Source of the DNA: Desulfuromonadaceae bacterium UBA5613
GTDB taxonomy: Bacteria; Desulfobacterota; Desulfuromonadia; Desulfuromonadales; UBA2197
Reading direction: 5' to 3'
DNA: 7,531 nt
Assembly: GCA_002424625.1 (NCBI GenBank)
Contig: DIKR01000019.1
Span: 19,044-26,574 of the forward strand
Shown here piece after piece: positions 1 to 6,124 of this stretch. The translations under genes were made by a program, and so were the position numbers. The notes under the pieces were generated by a model. That model made no database searches, was not told where the DNA came from, and was given only the letters and a program-made list of their open reading frames with translations. The first letter of the stretch is position 1; each line of letters starts with the position of its first letter.

Positions 1-501
1 CTTTCCCTGCTGGCAAAAATGTTGCGTGCTGCTTATCTGCATCGGGAAATTCGGGAAAAGGGGGGAGCTTACGGGGGGATGGCGAGTTACGATGCGGAGA
101 CCGGGCTCTTTTCCTGCCTCTCTTATCGCGATCCTCACTTGCTGCGGACTCTCGAGGTCTTTGTCGCCGCGGCTGAGTGGGGAGCAAAGGGCGGTTTTAG
201 TGCTGCTGATCTCGAAGAAGCCCTGTTGGCGGTCTTTGCCGATCTCGATCGCCCTCTTTCCCCTGGCGGTTGTGGTGCCCAGGAGTTTGCCAACTGGCAG
301 CAGGGGTTGACGCTGGAGATCCGCCAAGAGTGTCGTGATCGCCTCCTGGCGGTGACCCGGAGCGATCTGATGCGCGTAGCTGAGCTCTATCTGCTCGAAC
401 AGCGCAGTCAGAGTGCGATCTCTGTCATCGCCGGCGAAGAGACCCTGCTGCGTGCCAATGCCGAGACGAAAGAACAGCCCTTCAGCCTTGCGCGGATTTA
501 A
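1..501 (+). CDS. M16C (PreP-like) zinc metallopeptidase, C-terminal fragment
   Basis: This is the 3' end of a gene that begins before the window; the frame is open from base 1 and stops with TAA at 499-501, leaving 166 codons. The visible part matches the last domain of M16C peptidases, clam-shell zinc proteases that degrade peptides and include the presequence protease PreP. The clearest signature is REIREKGGAYGG (about residues 15-26 of the fragment), the conserved Arg/Gly-Gly-Ala-Tyr substrate-binding stretch of the second half of M16 enzymes. It is followed by the family pattern of a helix ending in LDRPLSP and a final VTRSDLMRVAELYL helix. The HxxEH zinc site lies in the N-terminal half and is outside the window, so activity cannot be judged. 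Whether it is cytoplasmic or periplasmic cannot be told from this end. It could also be an M16 relative of another subfamily, but the C-terminal pattern favours M16C. Confidence 0.85.
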   Translation, partial: LSLLAKMLRAAYLHREIREKGGAYGGMASYDAETGLFSCLSYRDPHLLRTLEVFVAAAEWGAKGGFSAADLEEALLAVFADLDRPLSPGGCGAQEFANWQQGLTLEIRQECRDRLLAVTRSDLMRVAELYLLEQRSQSAISVIAGEETLLRANAETKEQPFSLARI

Positions 502-502
502 A

Positions 503-527
503 AGCGCCGGATCAGCTTTGCGGCGCT
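503..527 (+). other. GC-rich hairpin just after the M16C gene
   Basis: A 7-bp perfect stem, AGCGCCG (503-509) with CGGCGCT (521-527), encloses an 11-nt loop and starts two bases after the M16C stop codon. Its position suggests a role at the mRNA 3' end, either as a weak terminator or as a block to exonucleases. No T-tract follows, so it is not a canonical intrinsic terminator. Confidence 0.35.
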
Positions 528-541
528 AGACACGCCTGGAT

Positions 542-574
542 TTTCCCGGAAAGTATGCTAGTTTTTCTGGAAAA
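542..574. promoter_or_regulatory. Two spaced small palindromes upstream of amrB
   Basis: TTTCCCGGAAA (542-552) and TTTTCTGGAAAA (563-574) are each near-perfect inverted repeats and are imperfect direct repeats of one another. Their centres lie about 21-22 bp apart, close to two helical turns. A weak -10-like TATGCT (554-559) sits between them, but no good -35 element is seen. This could be a tandem operator overlapping a promoter for amrB-amrA, or chance AT-rich structure. The rest of the 121-nt spacer shows only the hairpin at 503-527 and the amrB ribosome binding site. Confidence 0.25.
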
Positions 575-622
575 GAGAGAGTTGTTCAGCGCCGTAAATT
601 TTTTGCAGAGTTGGAGGAGCCG

Positions 623-1411
623 ATGACTTCGACCCGTCCCCCGGCAGTGGATGGCAGCTTCTATCCGGCCGATGCCCGGCAGCTGCGCATTCTCATCTCC
701 TCCTTCCTTCTCGCCGTTCCGGCCGTTTCCGACCCTTGCCCGAAGGCGATTATTGTACCGCATGCCGGCTACATCTATTCCGGAGCAATTGCTGCCAGTG
801 CTTATGCGCGTGTTGCTTGCGCCCGCGATTGCATTCGGCGGGTTGTCCTCCTTGGCCCCGCCCACCGTCTTGCCTTTCATGGTCTGGCGTTGAGCAGCGC
901 CGATGCCTTTACCACTCCCCTTGGTTCTGTCCCCCTCGATCGCCCGGCAATCACCGCGCTGTTGTCCCTGCCGGGCGTACAGATTCTCGATAAGGCGCAT
1001 GCCCTCGAACACAGCCTGGAGGTTCAGCTCCCGTTTCTCCAGGAGGTGTTGTCCAATTTTTCCCTTGTCCCGATTGTGGTCGGCAATGCTCCGATAGAGG
1101 CTGTCGCCAAGGTTATCGAGGCGGTGTGGGGCGGGCCGGAGACTCTGGTCGTGGTCAGTTCTGATCTCAGTCACTATGAGGAATATGCAACTGCGAAGCA
1201 CCATGATGCGATGACGTCGCAGGCGATCGAAAAGCTTCACCCGGAAGCCATCGATTATCACGATGCCTGCGGCCGCTTGCCGATGAACGGTTTGTTGCTG
1301 GTGGCGAAAAAGTTGGGATTAACTGTAACCCCTTACGATCTGCGTAACTCCGGGGATACCGCTGGCGACCGGGATCGGGTTGTTGGCTATGGAGCCTACG
1401 GTTTTGTCTAA
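623..1411 (+). CDS. amrB: AmmeMemoRadiSam system protein B (Memo-like)
   Basis: This 262-residue protein belongs to the Memo family, a fold related to extradiol dioxygenases and found in all domains of life. In bacteria it is usually encoded with an AMMECR1 protein and a radical SAM enzyme; the reaction is not firmly established. Family landmarks are present: VDGSFYPAD (9-17), VPHAGYIYSG (45-54, His47), LLGPAH (76-81, His81), EHSLEVQLPFL (129-139), SSDLSHY (179-185, His184) and ACGRLPM (215-221, Cys216). The two early His and the Cys match residues proposed to bind metal in human MEMO1. No signal peptide or membrane segment is visible, so it should be cytoplasmic. I chose ATG 623 over the in-frame TTG at 611 because GGAGGAG at 613-619 is a strong ribosome binding site for 623 and lies inside the longer version. 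Its 3' end overlaps amrA. Confidence 0.93.
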   Translation: MTSTRPPAVDGSFYPADARQLRILISSFLLAVPAVSDPCPKAIIVPHAGYIYSGAIAASAYARVACARDCIRRVVLLGPAHRLAFHGLALSSADAFTTPLGSVPLDRPAITALLSLPGVQILDKAHALEHSLEVQLPFLQEVLSNFSLVPIVVGNAPIEAVAKVIEAVWGGPETLVVVSSDLSHYEEYATAKHHDAMTSQAIEKLHPEAIDYHDACGRLPMNGLLLVAKKLGLTVTPYDLRNSGDTAGDRDRVVGYGAYGFV

Positions 1412-1970
1412 GTGTCGTTTGTCCCGGCCAAGTCAGCTTCTTCTTCTCGCTCTGGCGCGCGACTCGATTCGTCATGGGGTGCAAGCCGGGCGTCCTCTCA
1501 CGATAATCCTGGAAGAGCTGGCGGATGAGTTGGTTGTACCGCGCGCCAGTTTCGTCACTCTGGAGAGAAAAGGTCGGTTACGTGGCTGTATCGGTTCCCT
1601 CGAAGCCTGGCGCCCCCTTGCCGTCGATGTTGCCGAGAATGCTTTTGCCGCGGCTTTCCGGGATCCCCGCTTCCCCCCGGTGCAAGAGGGAGAGGTTGAA
1701 GAACTGGAAATCCACCTCTCCCTGCTGACCCCGCCGGTCGCCATGACCTTCAGCTCTGAGACCGATCTTCTTGATCAACTCCGCCCCGGGGTGGATGGAT
1801 TGATCTTGTCGGACGGGTCCTGTCGCGGGACTTTTCTGCCCTCAGTCTGGGCGGAATTGACGACCCCGCAGCTCTTTTTGACACAGCTAAAGCGTAAAGC
1901 CGGTCTCGCGGCCGACTACTGGTCGCCCGGCGTGCGCATCTGGCGCTATGAGACGGAGATAGTTGAATGA
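1389..1970 (+). CDS. amrA: AmmeMemoRadiSam system protein A (AMMECR1-like)
   Basis: This 193-residue protein is of the AMMECR1 family, named after the human Alport-syndrome-region gene. The diagnostic LRGCIGSLE is at residues 64-72, followed by AENAFAAAFRDPRFPPV (82-98). The usual C-terminal block GTFLPSVW (147-154) and the KAGL motif (170-173) are also present, with the strand ending WRYETEIVE. The family's biochemical role is unknown; bacterial members co-occur with Memo and a radical SAM protein. It overlaps amrB by 23 nt, which implies translational coupling. The start is uncertain. ATG 1389 has only a weak GGG upstream, whereas in-frame TTG 1404 has GGAG at 1391-1394 at good spacing and would shorten the protein by 5 residues. 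It is probably cytoplasmic. It ends 19 nt from the convergent SH3 protein gene, and no terminator hairpin is evident between them. Confidence 0.93.
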   Translation: MEPTVLSKCRLSRPSQLLLLALARDSIRHGVQAGRPLTIILEELADELVVPRASFVTLERKGRLRGCIGSLEAWRPLAVDVAENAFAAAFRDPRFPPVQEGEVEELEIHLSLLTPPVAMTFSSETDLLDQLRPGVDGLILSDGSCRGTFLPSVWAELTTPQLFLTQLKRKAGLAADYWSPGVRIWRYETEIVE

Positions 1971-1989
1971 TGGTGCAGGGGAGGGATGG

Positions 1990-2595
1990 TCAGTAGCGGC
2001 GTTTCGAACGGGAGGATTTGCCGGCAAACCAGCCGAGAAGCAGGATGGCTGCACCCGCCAGAAACCATTGCAGTTGACTGATATCGGTCAGATTCGGCAG
2101 GAGACTATTCTCCCTGGCGGTTTCTTTCAGCTTGGCAACTTCCTGGAGAAGCTGATCCCGTTCTTGCTGGAGAGTCGCAATTTCAGCCCGATTGTTTTCC
2201 AGTTCCTGCGACTTTTCGGGCGCGGGAAGATCTGTCGGTGTTGATTTCAGCTGTTCCAATTCGGCGCTCAGTTCGACAATGCGTTGCTGTGCCGCTGTCA
2301 GTTGCTCCTGTCCGACGCTGGTCGCGGCTATTGCTTCTGCCGGCGCGGTCAGAACAAAATATTTACTGCGGGCAAAACCGATTGTGCCGGTCGGGGATTT
2401 AATCTCAAGAAAGGGGCCGTGTTCTTTGATAACTTCAACCTGCATGCCGGTCGTCAAATACTCCAGGGGGAGGGAGGTGTCGTCCTTGGCAGGGCGCAGG
2501 GCGATGACCAACTGGTCGGTGACGTAACGGTTTTCTGCCTGTGCTGACAGGGAAAGAGTCAGAATCAGGAAGGAGAGGATAATGATTCGCTGCAT
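1990..2595 (-). CDS. SH3-domain, coiled-coil, membrane-anchored protein (YgiM-type)
   Basis: This 201-residue protein has the architecture of the YgiM/TIGR04211 'SH3 domain protein' family. A signal peptide (1-20, likely cleaved after AQA) is followed by a bacterial SH3-like domain (about 21-83) opening with YVTDQLVIALR. A Gln/Glu-rich coiled coil (about 96-160) comes next, then one transmembrane helix (about 176-192) and a short basic tail, SSRSKRRY, expected in the cytoplasm. The SH3 and coiled-coil parts should therefore lie in the periplasm, tethered to the inner membrane. No enzymatic motif is present; the family's role is unclear, and SH3 domains of this kind often bind cell-wall peptides. 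I chose ATG 2595 because it begins a clean signal peptide and has AAGGAG (- strand, 2602-2607) at good spacing; an upstream in-frame extension to 2646 adds a proline-rich stretch with no such support. It lies 118 nt downstream of degQ on the same strand. Confidence 0.82.
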   Translation of the reverse strand: MQRIIILSFLILTLSLSAQAENRYVTDQLVIALRPAKDDTSLPLEYLTTGMQVEVIKEHGPFLEIKSPTGTIGFARSKYFVLTAPAEAIAATSVGQEQLTAAQQRIVELSAELEQLKSTPTDLPAPEKSQELENNRAEIATLQQERDQLLQEVAKLKETARENSLLPNLTDISQLQWFLAGAAILLLGWFAGKSSRSKRRY

Positions 2596-2713
2596 AATGC
2601 GCTCCTTGCGGGGCGGTGGAGGCCGCTCCCAAGTATTAAGGCGCAAAATATAAACGTATTTTCCAAAAAATAACAGTAGTTTTTCAGTAAATCAGTTAAT
2701 CCCGGGGTTCTTT
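2596..2713 (-). other. degQ to SH3-gene spacer
   Basis: This 118-nt gap between two same-strand genes is AT-rich near the degQ end and GC-rich near the SH3-gene start. Beyond the AAGGAG ribosome binding site (2602-2607) I find no hairpin with a T-tract. TATATT on the - strand resembles a -10 but lacks a matching -35. Read-through from degQ is possible; a separate promoter can be neither shown nor excluded. Confidence 0.5.
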
Positions 2714-4168
2714 TCACAGCAGTAAATAGACCGCCCCTCCCTTCTTCTTGAGCAGCAGTAGCAGGGATTGTCCCTGTCCTCTGTCACCGAGAGCAGCAAA
2801 AAAATCGTCCGGAGTTTTGATCGGGCGTCGGTTCACTTCTTTGATGATATCGCCACTCTCAATCCCCGCCGCGGCGGCAGGGCTCTGTGCCGCCACAGCC
2901 ACAACGACCACTCCGGCAAGATTCCGGATCCCTAATTTCCTTTGCCAGGTGCTATCGAGGACCGCCAATTCCATTCCTAACGCATCGGCCGTCGCATTGC
3001 TGAGTCGGGTGATTTTTTCTTCTGAAAATTCCTCCAGGCGGAGATTGAGGTTGACCTCCTGTCCGGCGCGGAAGAGCTTGATGACGATATCCCGGTTGAT
3101 CGGGGTTTCGGCAACAAAGCGCGACAGGTCGCCGGCTTCTTTAATCTTTCGTCCGGCAAAGTTAACGATAATGTCTCCAGGTTTGATCCCGGCCCGTTCT
3201 GCCGGACTTTGCGGCACAACGTCGGTCACCAGAGCCCCCAGAGTATCCTGGCGACCAAAGGAGGTGGCCAGTTCGGTGGTTACTTTCTGGATACTGACGC
3301 CCAGCCAGCCTCTGGTCACGATTCCTTTATCGGCGAGTTGTGCGGTAATCGCTTTCGCCATGTTGCTGGGGATGGCAAAGCCGAGACCCTGACCGCCAGG
3401 GACGATGGCCGTATTGATGCCGATGACCTCGCCGCGAAGGTTGATGAGTGGACCGCCGCTGTTGCCGGGATTGATCGGTGCATCAGTTTGCAGGAAGTTA
3501 TCATAAGGTCCGGAGCCGATCACCCGACCAGTGGCACTGATAATCCCCTTGGTGACAGTGTGCTCGAGTCCAAAAGGGTTGCCGATGGCGAGGACCCAGT
3601 CGCCAACGCGGATATTGTCTGAATCGCCGAGCCGGAGGACGGGCAGCTTCTCAAAGGGAGAAGAGATTTTGATCAGCGCCAGATCGGTCTTGGGATCCCG
3701 GCCGATGACTGCTGCCCTGAATTCCCGATTATCAGTGAGTCTGACCTTGATTTCGTCAGCACGTTCGACCACGTGGTTGTTGGTAATGATCAAACCGTTC
3801 TTGTCGATAATAAAACCGGTGCCGAGGCTGCGCTGTTTTAATTCACGATCTGGTACTGCCCCGAAGAAGTTCTCAAAAAAATCTCCAAAGGGATCGTTGC
3901 GGTTCTGTCCGAAGAAATGCTGAAAGGGATGCCCCGGAACCCTGACCGTCGTAGTTGTGCTGATGTTGACCACTGCCGGTTGGACTTTGTCGACCAGGTC
4001 AGCAAAGGATTGGGGAAATTCTACGACCTCAATCGTCGGCCTTTCTTTGCAGCCGGCAACCAAGCTGAGGCACAAAGGGATGAACAGTGCGAGGGTGGAC
4101 GAAATCATCCTTTGCTTGAGGGCTTTGCGTAACGACAGCTTCCTTGTTTTTGCCTTAGCGCAGACCAT
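2714..4168 (-). CDS. degQ: Do/DegQ-family serine endoprotease with lipoprotein signal
   Basis: This 484-residue HtrA-type protease degrades or chaperones misfolded envelope proteins. The trypsin-like domain carries the full triad: His132 in TNNHVV, Asp162 in KTDLALIKI, and Ser237 in PGNSGGP. Two PDZ domains follow, about 286-380 (starting RGWLGVSIQ) and 395-484 (with GVVVVAVAAQSPAAAAGI), which is the standard Do layout and length. A Phe/Pro/His-rich insert (about 78-103) precedes the protease core, like the LA loop region of DegP/DegQ. The N-terminus has a basic region, a hydrophobic stretch and the lipobox LVAGC (Cys40), so the protein is probably lipidated rather than free in the periplasm. 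I chose ATG 4168 over the in-frame TTG at 4171 because GGAGG (- strand, 4176-4180) sits 7 nt upstream of it. A later Met at residue 21 would give a shorter signal peptide and cannot be excluded. It is transcribed away from rimP. Confidence 0.95.
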   Translation of the reverse strand: MVCAKAKTRKLSLRKALKQRMISSTLALFIPLCLSLVAGCKERPTIEVVEFPQSFADLVDKVQPAVVNISTTTTVRVPGHPFQHFFGQNRNDPFGDFFENFFGAVPDRELKQRSLGTGFIIDKNGLIITNNHVVERADEIKVRLTDNREFRAAVIGRDPKTDLALIKISSPFEKLPVLRLGDSDNIRVGDWVLAIGNPFGLEHTVTKGIISATGRVIGSGPYDNFLQTDAPINPGNSGGPLINLRGEVIGINTAIVPGGQGLGFAIPSNMAKAITAQLADKGIVTRGWLGVSIQKVTTELATSFGRQDTLGALVTDVVPQSPAERAGIKPGDIIVNFAGRKIKEAGDLSRFVAETPINRDIVIKLFRAGQEVNLNLRLEEFSEEKITRLSNATADALGMELAVLDSTWQRKLGIRNLAGVVVVAVAAQSPAAAAGIESGDIIKEVNRRPIKTPDDFFAALGDRGQGQSLLLLLKKKGGAVYLLL

Positions 4169-4204
4169 CAAAAAACCTCCTTTTCAGTGTGATATTCCAC
4201 CCAT

Positions 4205-4232
4205 AAACTAATAGCTAAACGCTCTCTGTCAA
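4205..4232 (-). promoter_or_regulatory. Probable sigma-70-type promoter for degQ
   Basis: On the - strand a perfect -35 TTGACA (4227-4232) is followed after 16 nt by TAGTTT (4205-4210), a weak -10. Transcription would start near 4197, about 30 nt before the degQ ATG, leaving just enough leader for the GGAGG site. I see no clear heat-shock or RpoE-type consensus, which might have been expected for a stress protease. Confidence 0.5.
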
Positions 4233-4254
4233 GGGGGCGATCTGAAAAAAATAC

Positions 4255-4283
4255 TTGCGTGCAACTCTGCCCTGTGGTAGTAG
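4255..4283 (+). promoter_or_regulatory. Possible promoter for the rimP-nusA-ylxR-infB operon
   Basis: TTGCGT (4255-4260) and TAGTAG (4278-4283) are separated by exactly 17 nt, with a TG dinucleotide a few bases before the -10 element. Both hexamers are imperfect. A start near 4290 would place the attenuator-like hairpin (4315-4335) at about +25 to +45. It is back-to-back with the degQ promoter, with the two -35 elements about 23 bp apart. Confidence 0.4.
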
Positions 4284-4301
4284 ATTTAGGGTAAAGTTTA
4301 G

Positions 4302-4345
4302 TTCACTGGCACAAAGTGGGCAAGTCATGCTCACTTTTTTTATTT
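4302..4345 (+). terminator. Terminator/antiterminator-like hairpin in the rimP leader
   Basis: AGTGGGCA (4315-4322) pairs with TGCTCACT (4328-4335), 8 bp with one G-U pair, around a 5-nt loop. A run of seven T (4335-4341) follows, then A and four more T, the classic form of an intrinsic terminator. It lies 21 nt before the rimP ATG and after the likely promoter, so it would act as a premature terminator or attenuator for the whole operon. Upstream, TTCACT (4302-4307) can pair with AGTGGG (4315-4320), four Watson-Crick plus two wobble pairs, using the same 5' arm and so preventing the terminator. NusA and ribosome-maturation genes are known targets of feedback in other bacteria; the signal here is not identifiable. 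Confidence 0.7.
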
Positions 4346-4356
4346 TCCGGGGTAGT

Positions 4357-4845
4357 ATGGATAGTGAAAGTGTTCATGATCGCGTTCAAAACCTCGTCAA
4401 GCCTGTGCTCGACGAGTTGTCTATGGAGCTGGTCGACCTTGAATTCAAGCGTGAGGGCCAGAACTGGTTTCTGCGCCTTTTTATTGACAAAGAAGGCGGA
4501 GTCACCCTTGATGACTGCGCCGGGGTCAGTCGGGAAGTGTCGTCGATCCTGGAGGTTGAAGACCCGGTTTCGGCAGCATATCACCTTGAAGTCTCTTCGC
4601 CGGGGCTTGATCGTCCACTGAAGAAGGCGGCAGATTATGAGCGTTTTGTCGGCCGGTTGGTGAAGGTCAAGACTTATGAAAAGCTTGATCCTGATGGTCG
4701 CGGGCATGAACGTAAAACCTTTGTCGGTATCTTGCGCAGCTTTCAGGATGATGTTGTCAGTATTGAACAGAATGATAAAAAAGGTGGAATTGTCAGTTTC
4801 CCGTTTGCGGTGATTGCCAAGGCCAACCTTGAAATAGAATTTTAA
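4357..4845 (+). CDS. rimP: Ribosome maturation factor RimP
   Basis: This 162-residue cytoplasmic protein is needed for late assembly of the 30S ribosomal subunit. The N-terminal RimP domain shows the family opening (VHDRVQNLVKPVLDELSMELVDLEF, with the ELVDLEF strand at 24-30) and FIDKEGGVTLDDC (42-54). The signature EVSSPGLDRPLK is at 78-89. The C-terminal Sm-like domain (about 95-162) has FVGRLVKV and ends in a beta-rich LEIEF. I chose ATG 4357 because it reproduces the usual RimP N-terminus; the frame stays open back to 4255, but that part overlaps the leader hairpin and has no family similarity. The ribosome binding site is weak (GGGG at 4349-4352), which may be compensated by the T-rich leader. 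It is the first gene of the operon, with nusA 85 nt downstream, the same order as in many proteobacteria. Confidence 0.95.
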   Translation: MDSESVHDRVQNLVKPVLDELSMELVDLEFKREGQNWFLRLFIDKEGGVTLDDCAGVSREVSSILEVEDPVSAAYHLEVSSPGLDRPLKKAADYERFVGRLVKVKTYEKLDPDGRGHERKTFVGILRSFQDDVVSIEQNDKKGGIVSFPFAVIAKANLEIEF

Positions 4846-4851
4846 CGTTTA

Positions 4852-4911
4852 CCGCCTCATTGGCGGGGAGCTTTATAAAGGCGAATCTTGATAAGTCTTT
4901 TCGCCCAGACT
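4852..4911 (+). other. Structured rimP-nusA spacer
   Basis: Two hairpins fit in this spacer: CCGCC (4852-4856) with GGCGG (4862-4866) around a 5-nt loop, and GGCGAA (4880-4885) with TTCGCC (4900-4905). An alternative stem, AGTCT (4894-4898) with AGACT (4907-4911), would put TTCGCC in its loop and so compete with the second hairpin. No T-tract follows, so termination is unlikely; RNA processing or control of nusA translation is possible. The nusA ribosome binding site AGGAG follows at 4918-4922. Confidence 0.35.
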
Positions 4912-4930
4912 GAAACCAGGAGTTAGACCG

Positions 4931-6124
4931 ATGTTGGCAAATCTCAATCATATAATAGATCAAGTGGTTAAGGAAAAAGGGATTGATCGGGTCATCCTCG
5001 TCGAGGCCCTTGAATCCGCAGTCCTATCGGCTGCTAATAAAAAATATCGCAATACCCGCGAGCTTGAAGCTCACTATAATGATGAGCTTGGCGAAGTGGA
5101 GCTCTTCGAATTTGTCACCGTTGTCGATGAGGTTCTCGATTCGTATAAAGAGATTGATCTTGCCGAGGCACACGAAATCGATCCCGAGGTAGAAGTCGGC
5201 GATTCTCTCGGTATGAAGCTCGATGCCGGTAATTTTAGCCGGATCGCCGCGCAGACGGCGAAACAGGTGATCATTCAAAAGGTTCGTGAAGCCGAGCGTG
5301 ATGGTATTTATAATGAATTCCGCGATCGGATTGGCGAGATGGTCAATGGTATCGTTCGCCGTTATGAGCGCGGTGATCTGGTGATTGATCTCGGTCGTGC
5401 TGAAGCACTGTTGCCGCAGAAGGAACAGGTCCCTCGGGAGAATTATCGTCAGGGCGATCGCGTCCGTGCTTACATTTCCGATGTCCGTATGGCGACCAAA
5501 GGGCCGCAAATAATTATCTCCCGCACCCATCCCGGCGTTGTCGCTGCCCTTTTCAAATCCGAAGTTCCGGAGATTGCTGAAGGGATTGTCGAGATCAAGG
5601 CTGTGGCCCGCGAGCCGGGAAGCCGTGCGAAAATAGCTGTTGTTTCTCATGATCCTGATGTCGATCCGGTCGGCGCCTGTGTCGGTATGCGTGGCGCCCG
5701 GGTGCAGAATGTGGTCTCGGAACTCCGTGGCGAGAAGATTGATATCATCCCCTGGACGCCGGACATTGCCCGCTTCTCCTGCTTTGCTCTTGCTCCGGCG
5801 GAAGTCAATCGGGTGTATGTTGACAACGATGAGCAGTCCCTGGAAATTATCGTTCCAGATGACCAGCTTTCTTTGGCGATCGGCAAGAAAGGGCAGAATG
5901 TCCGTCTTGCTGCCAAGTTGACCGGCTGGAAGATCGATATCAAGAGTGAGACCCGCGCGGCTGAAGCGCAGGCTGAGCTTGACGGTAACGATGAAGGAGA
6001 TGGTCTTGCTGAAGATGAAGAGCTTGTCGACGGGAGCATTGACGGCAATGAACTTGTCGCCGACAAGATCTCTGACAACGAAGCCCCGGACGCTGGCGTT
6101 GCTGACGAAGAGGTCAAGGATTGA
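4931..6124 (+). CDS. nusA: Transcription termination/antitermination factor NusA
   Basis: This 397-residue protein binds RNA polymerase and nascent RNA, controlling pausing, intrinsic termination and antitermination. The N-terminal polymerase-binding domain spans about 1-130. The S1 domain (about 135-200) includes VNGIVRRYERGDLVIDLGRAEALLP. KH1 (about 230-298) contains GACVGMRGARVQNV, and KH2 (about 300-340) contains AIGKKGQNVRLAAKLTGW. After KH2 there is a strongly acidic tail (about 341-397) rich in Asp, Glu and Gly. The helix-hairpin-helix AR1/AR2 repeats of E. coli NusA (495 residues) are absent, so the core resembles the shorter NusA form. ATG 4931 is supported by AGGAG at 4918-4922 and by the family N-terminus. 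Its stop codon overlaps the ylxR start in TTGA, indicating coupled translation. In E. coli, NusA affects expression of its own operon, which makes the leader hairpin ahead of rimP relevant. Confidence 0.97.
   Translation: MLANLNHIIDQVVKEKGIDRVILVEALESAVLSAANKKYRNTRELEAHYNDELGEVELFEFVTVVDEVLDSYKEIDLAEAHEIDPEVEVGDSLGMKLDAGNFSRIAAQTAKQVIIQKVREAERDGIYNEFRDRIGEMVNGIVRRYERGDLVIDLGRAEALLPQKEQVPRENYRQGDRVRAYISDVRMATKGPQIIISRTHPGVVAALFKSEVPEIAEGIVEIKAVAREPGSRAKIAVVSHDPDVDPVGACVGMRGARVQNVVSELRGEKIDIIPWTPDIARFSCFALAPAEVNRVYVDNDEQSLEIIVPDDQLSLAIGKKGQNVRLAAKLTGWKIDIKSETRAAEAQAELDGNDEGDGLAEDEELVDGSIDGNELVADKISDNEAPDAGVADEEVKD

Noticed and set aside
512..1261. A 249-codon open frame on the - strand
   Set aside because: It is antisense to amrB, whose family match is strong over its whole length; the - strand translation has no recognisable domain and looks like a GC-driven shadow.
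2017..2028. Perfect 12-bp palindrome TTTGCCGGCAAA
   Set aside because: It encodes the Phe-Ala-Gly-Lys end of the SH3 protein's membrane segment and has no T-tract or partner site; likely chance.
4255..4356. Upstream extension of the rimP reading frame
   Set aside because: It would translate through the promoter and leader hairpin, adds residues unlike any RimP N-terminus, and the later ATG fits the family.
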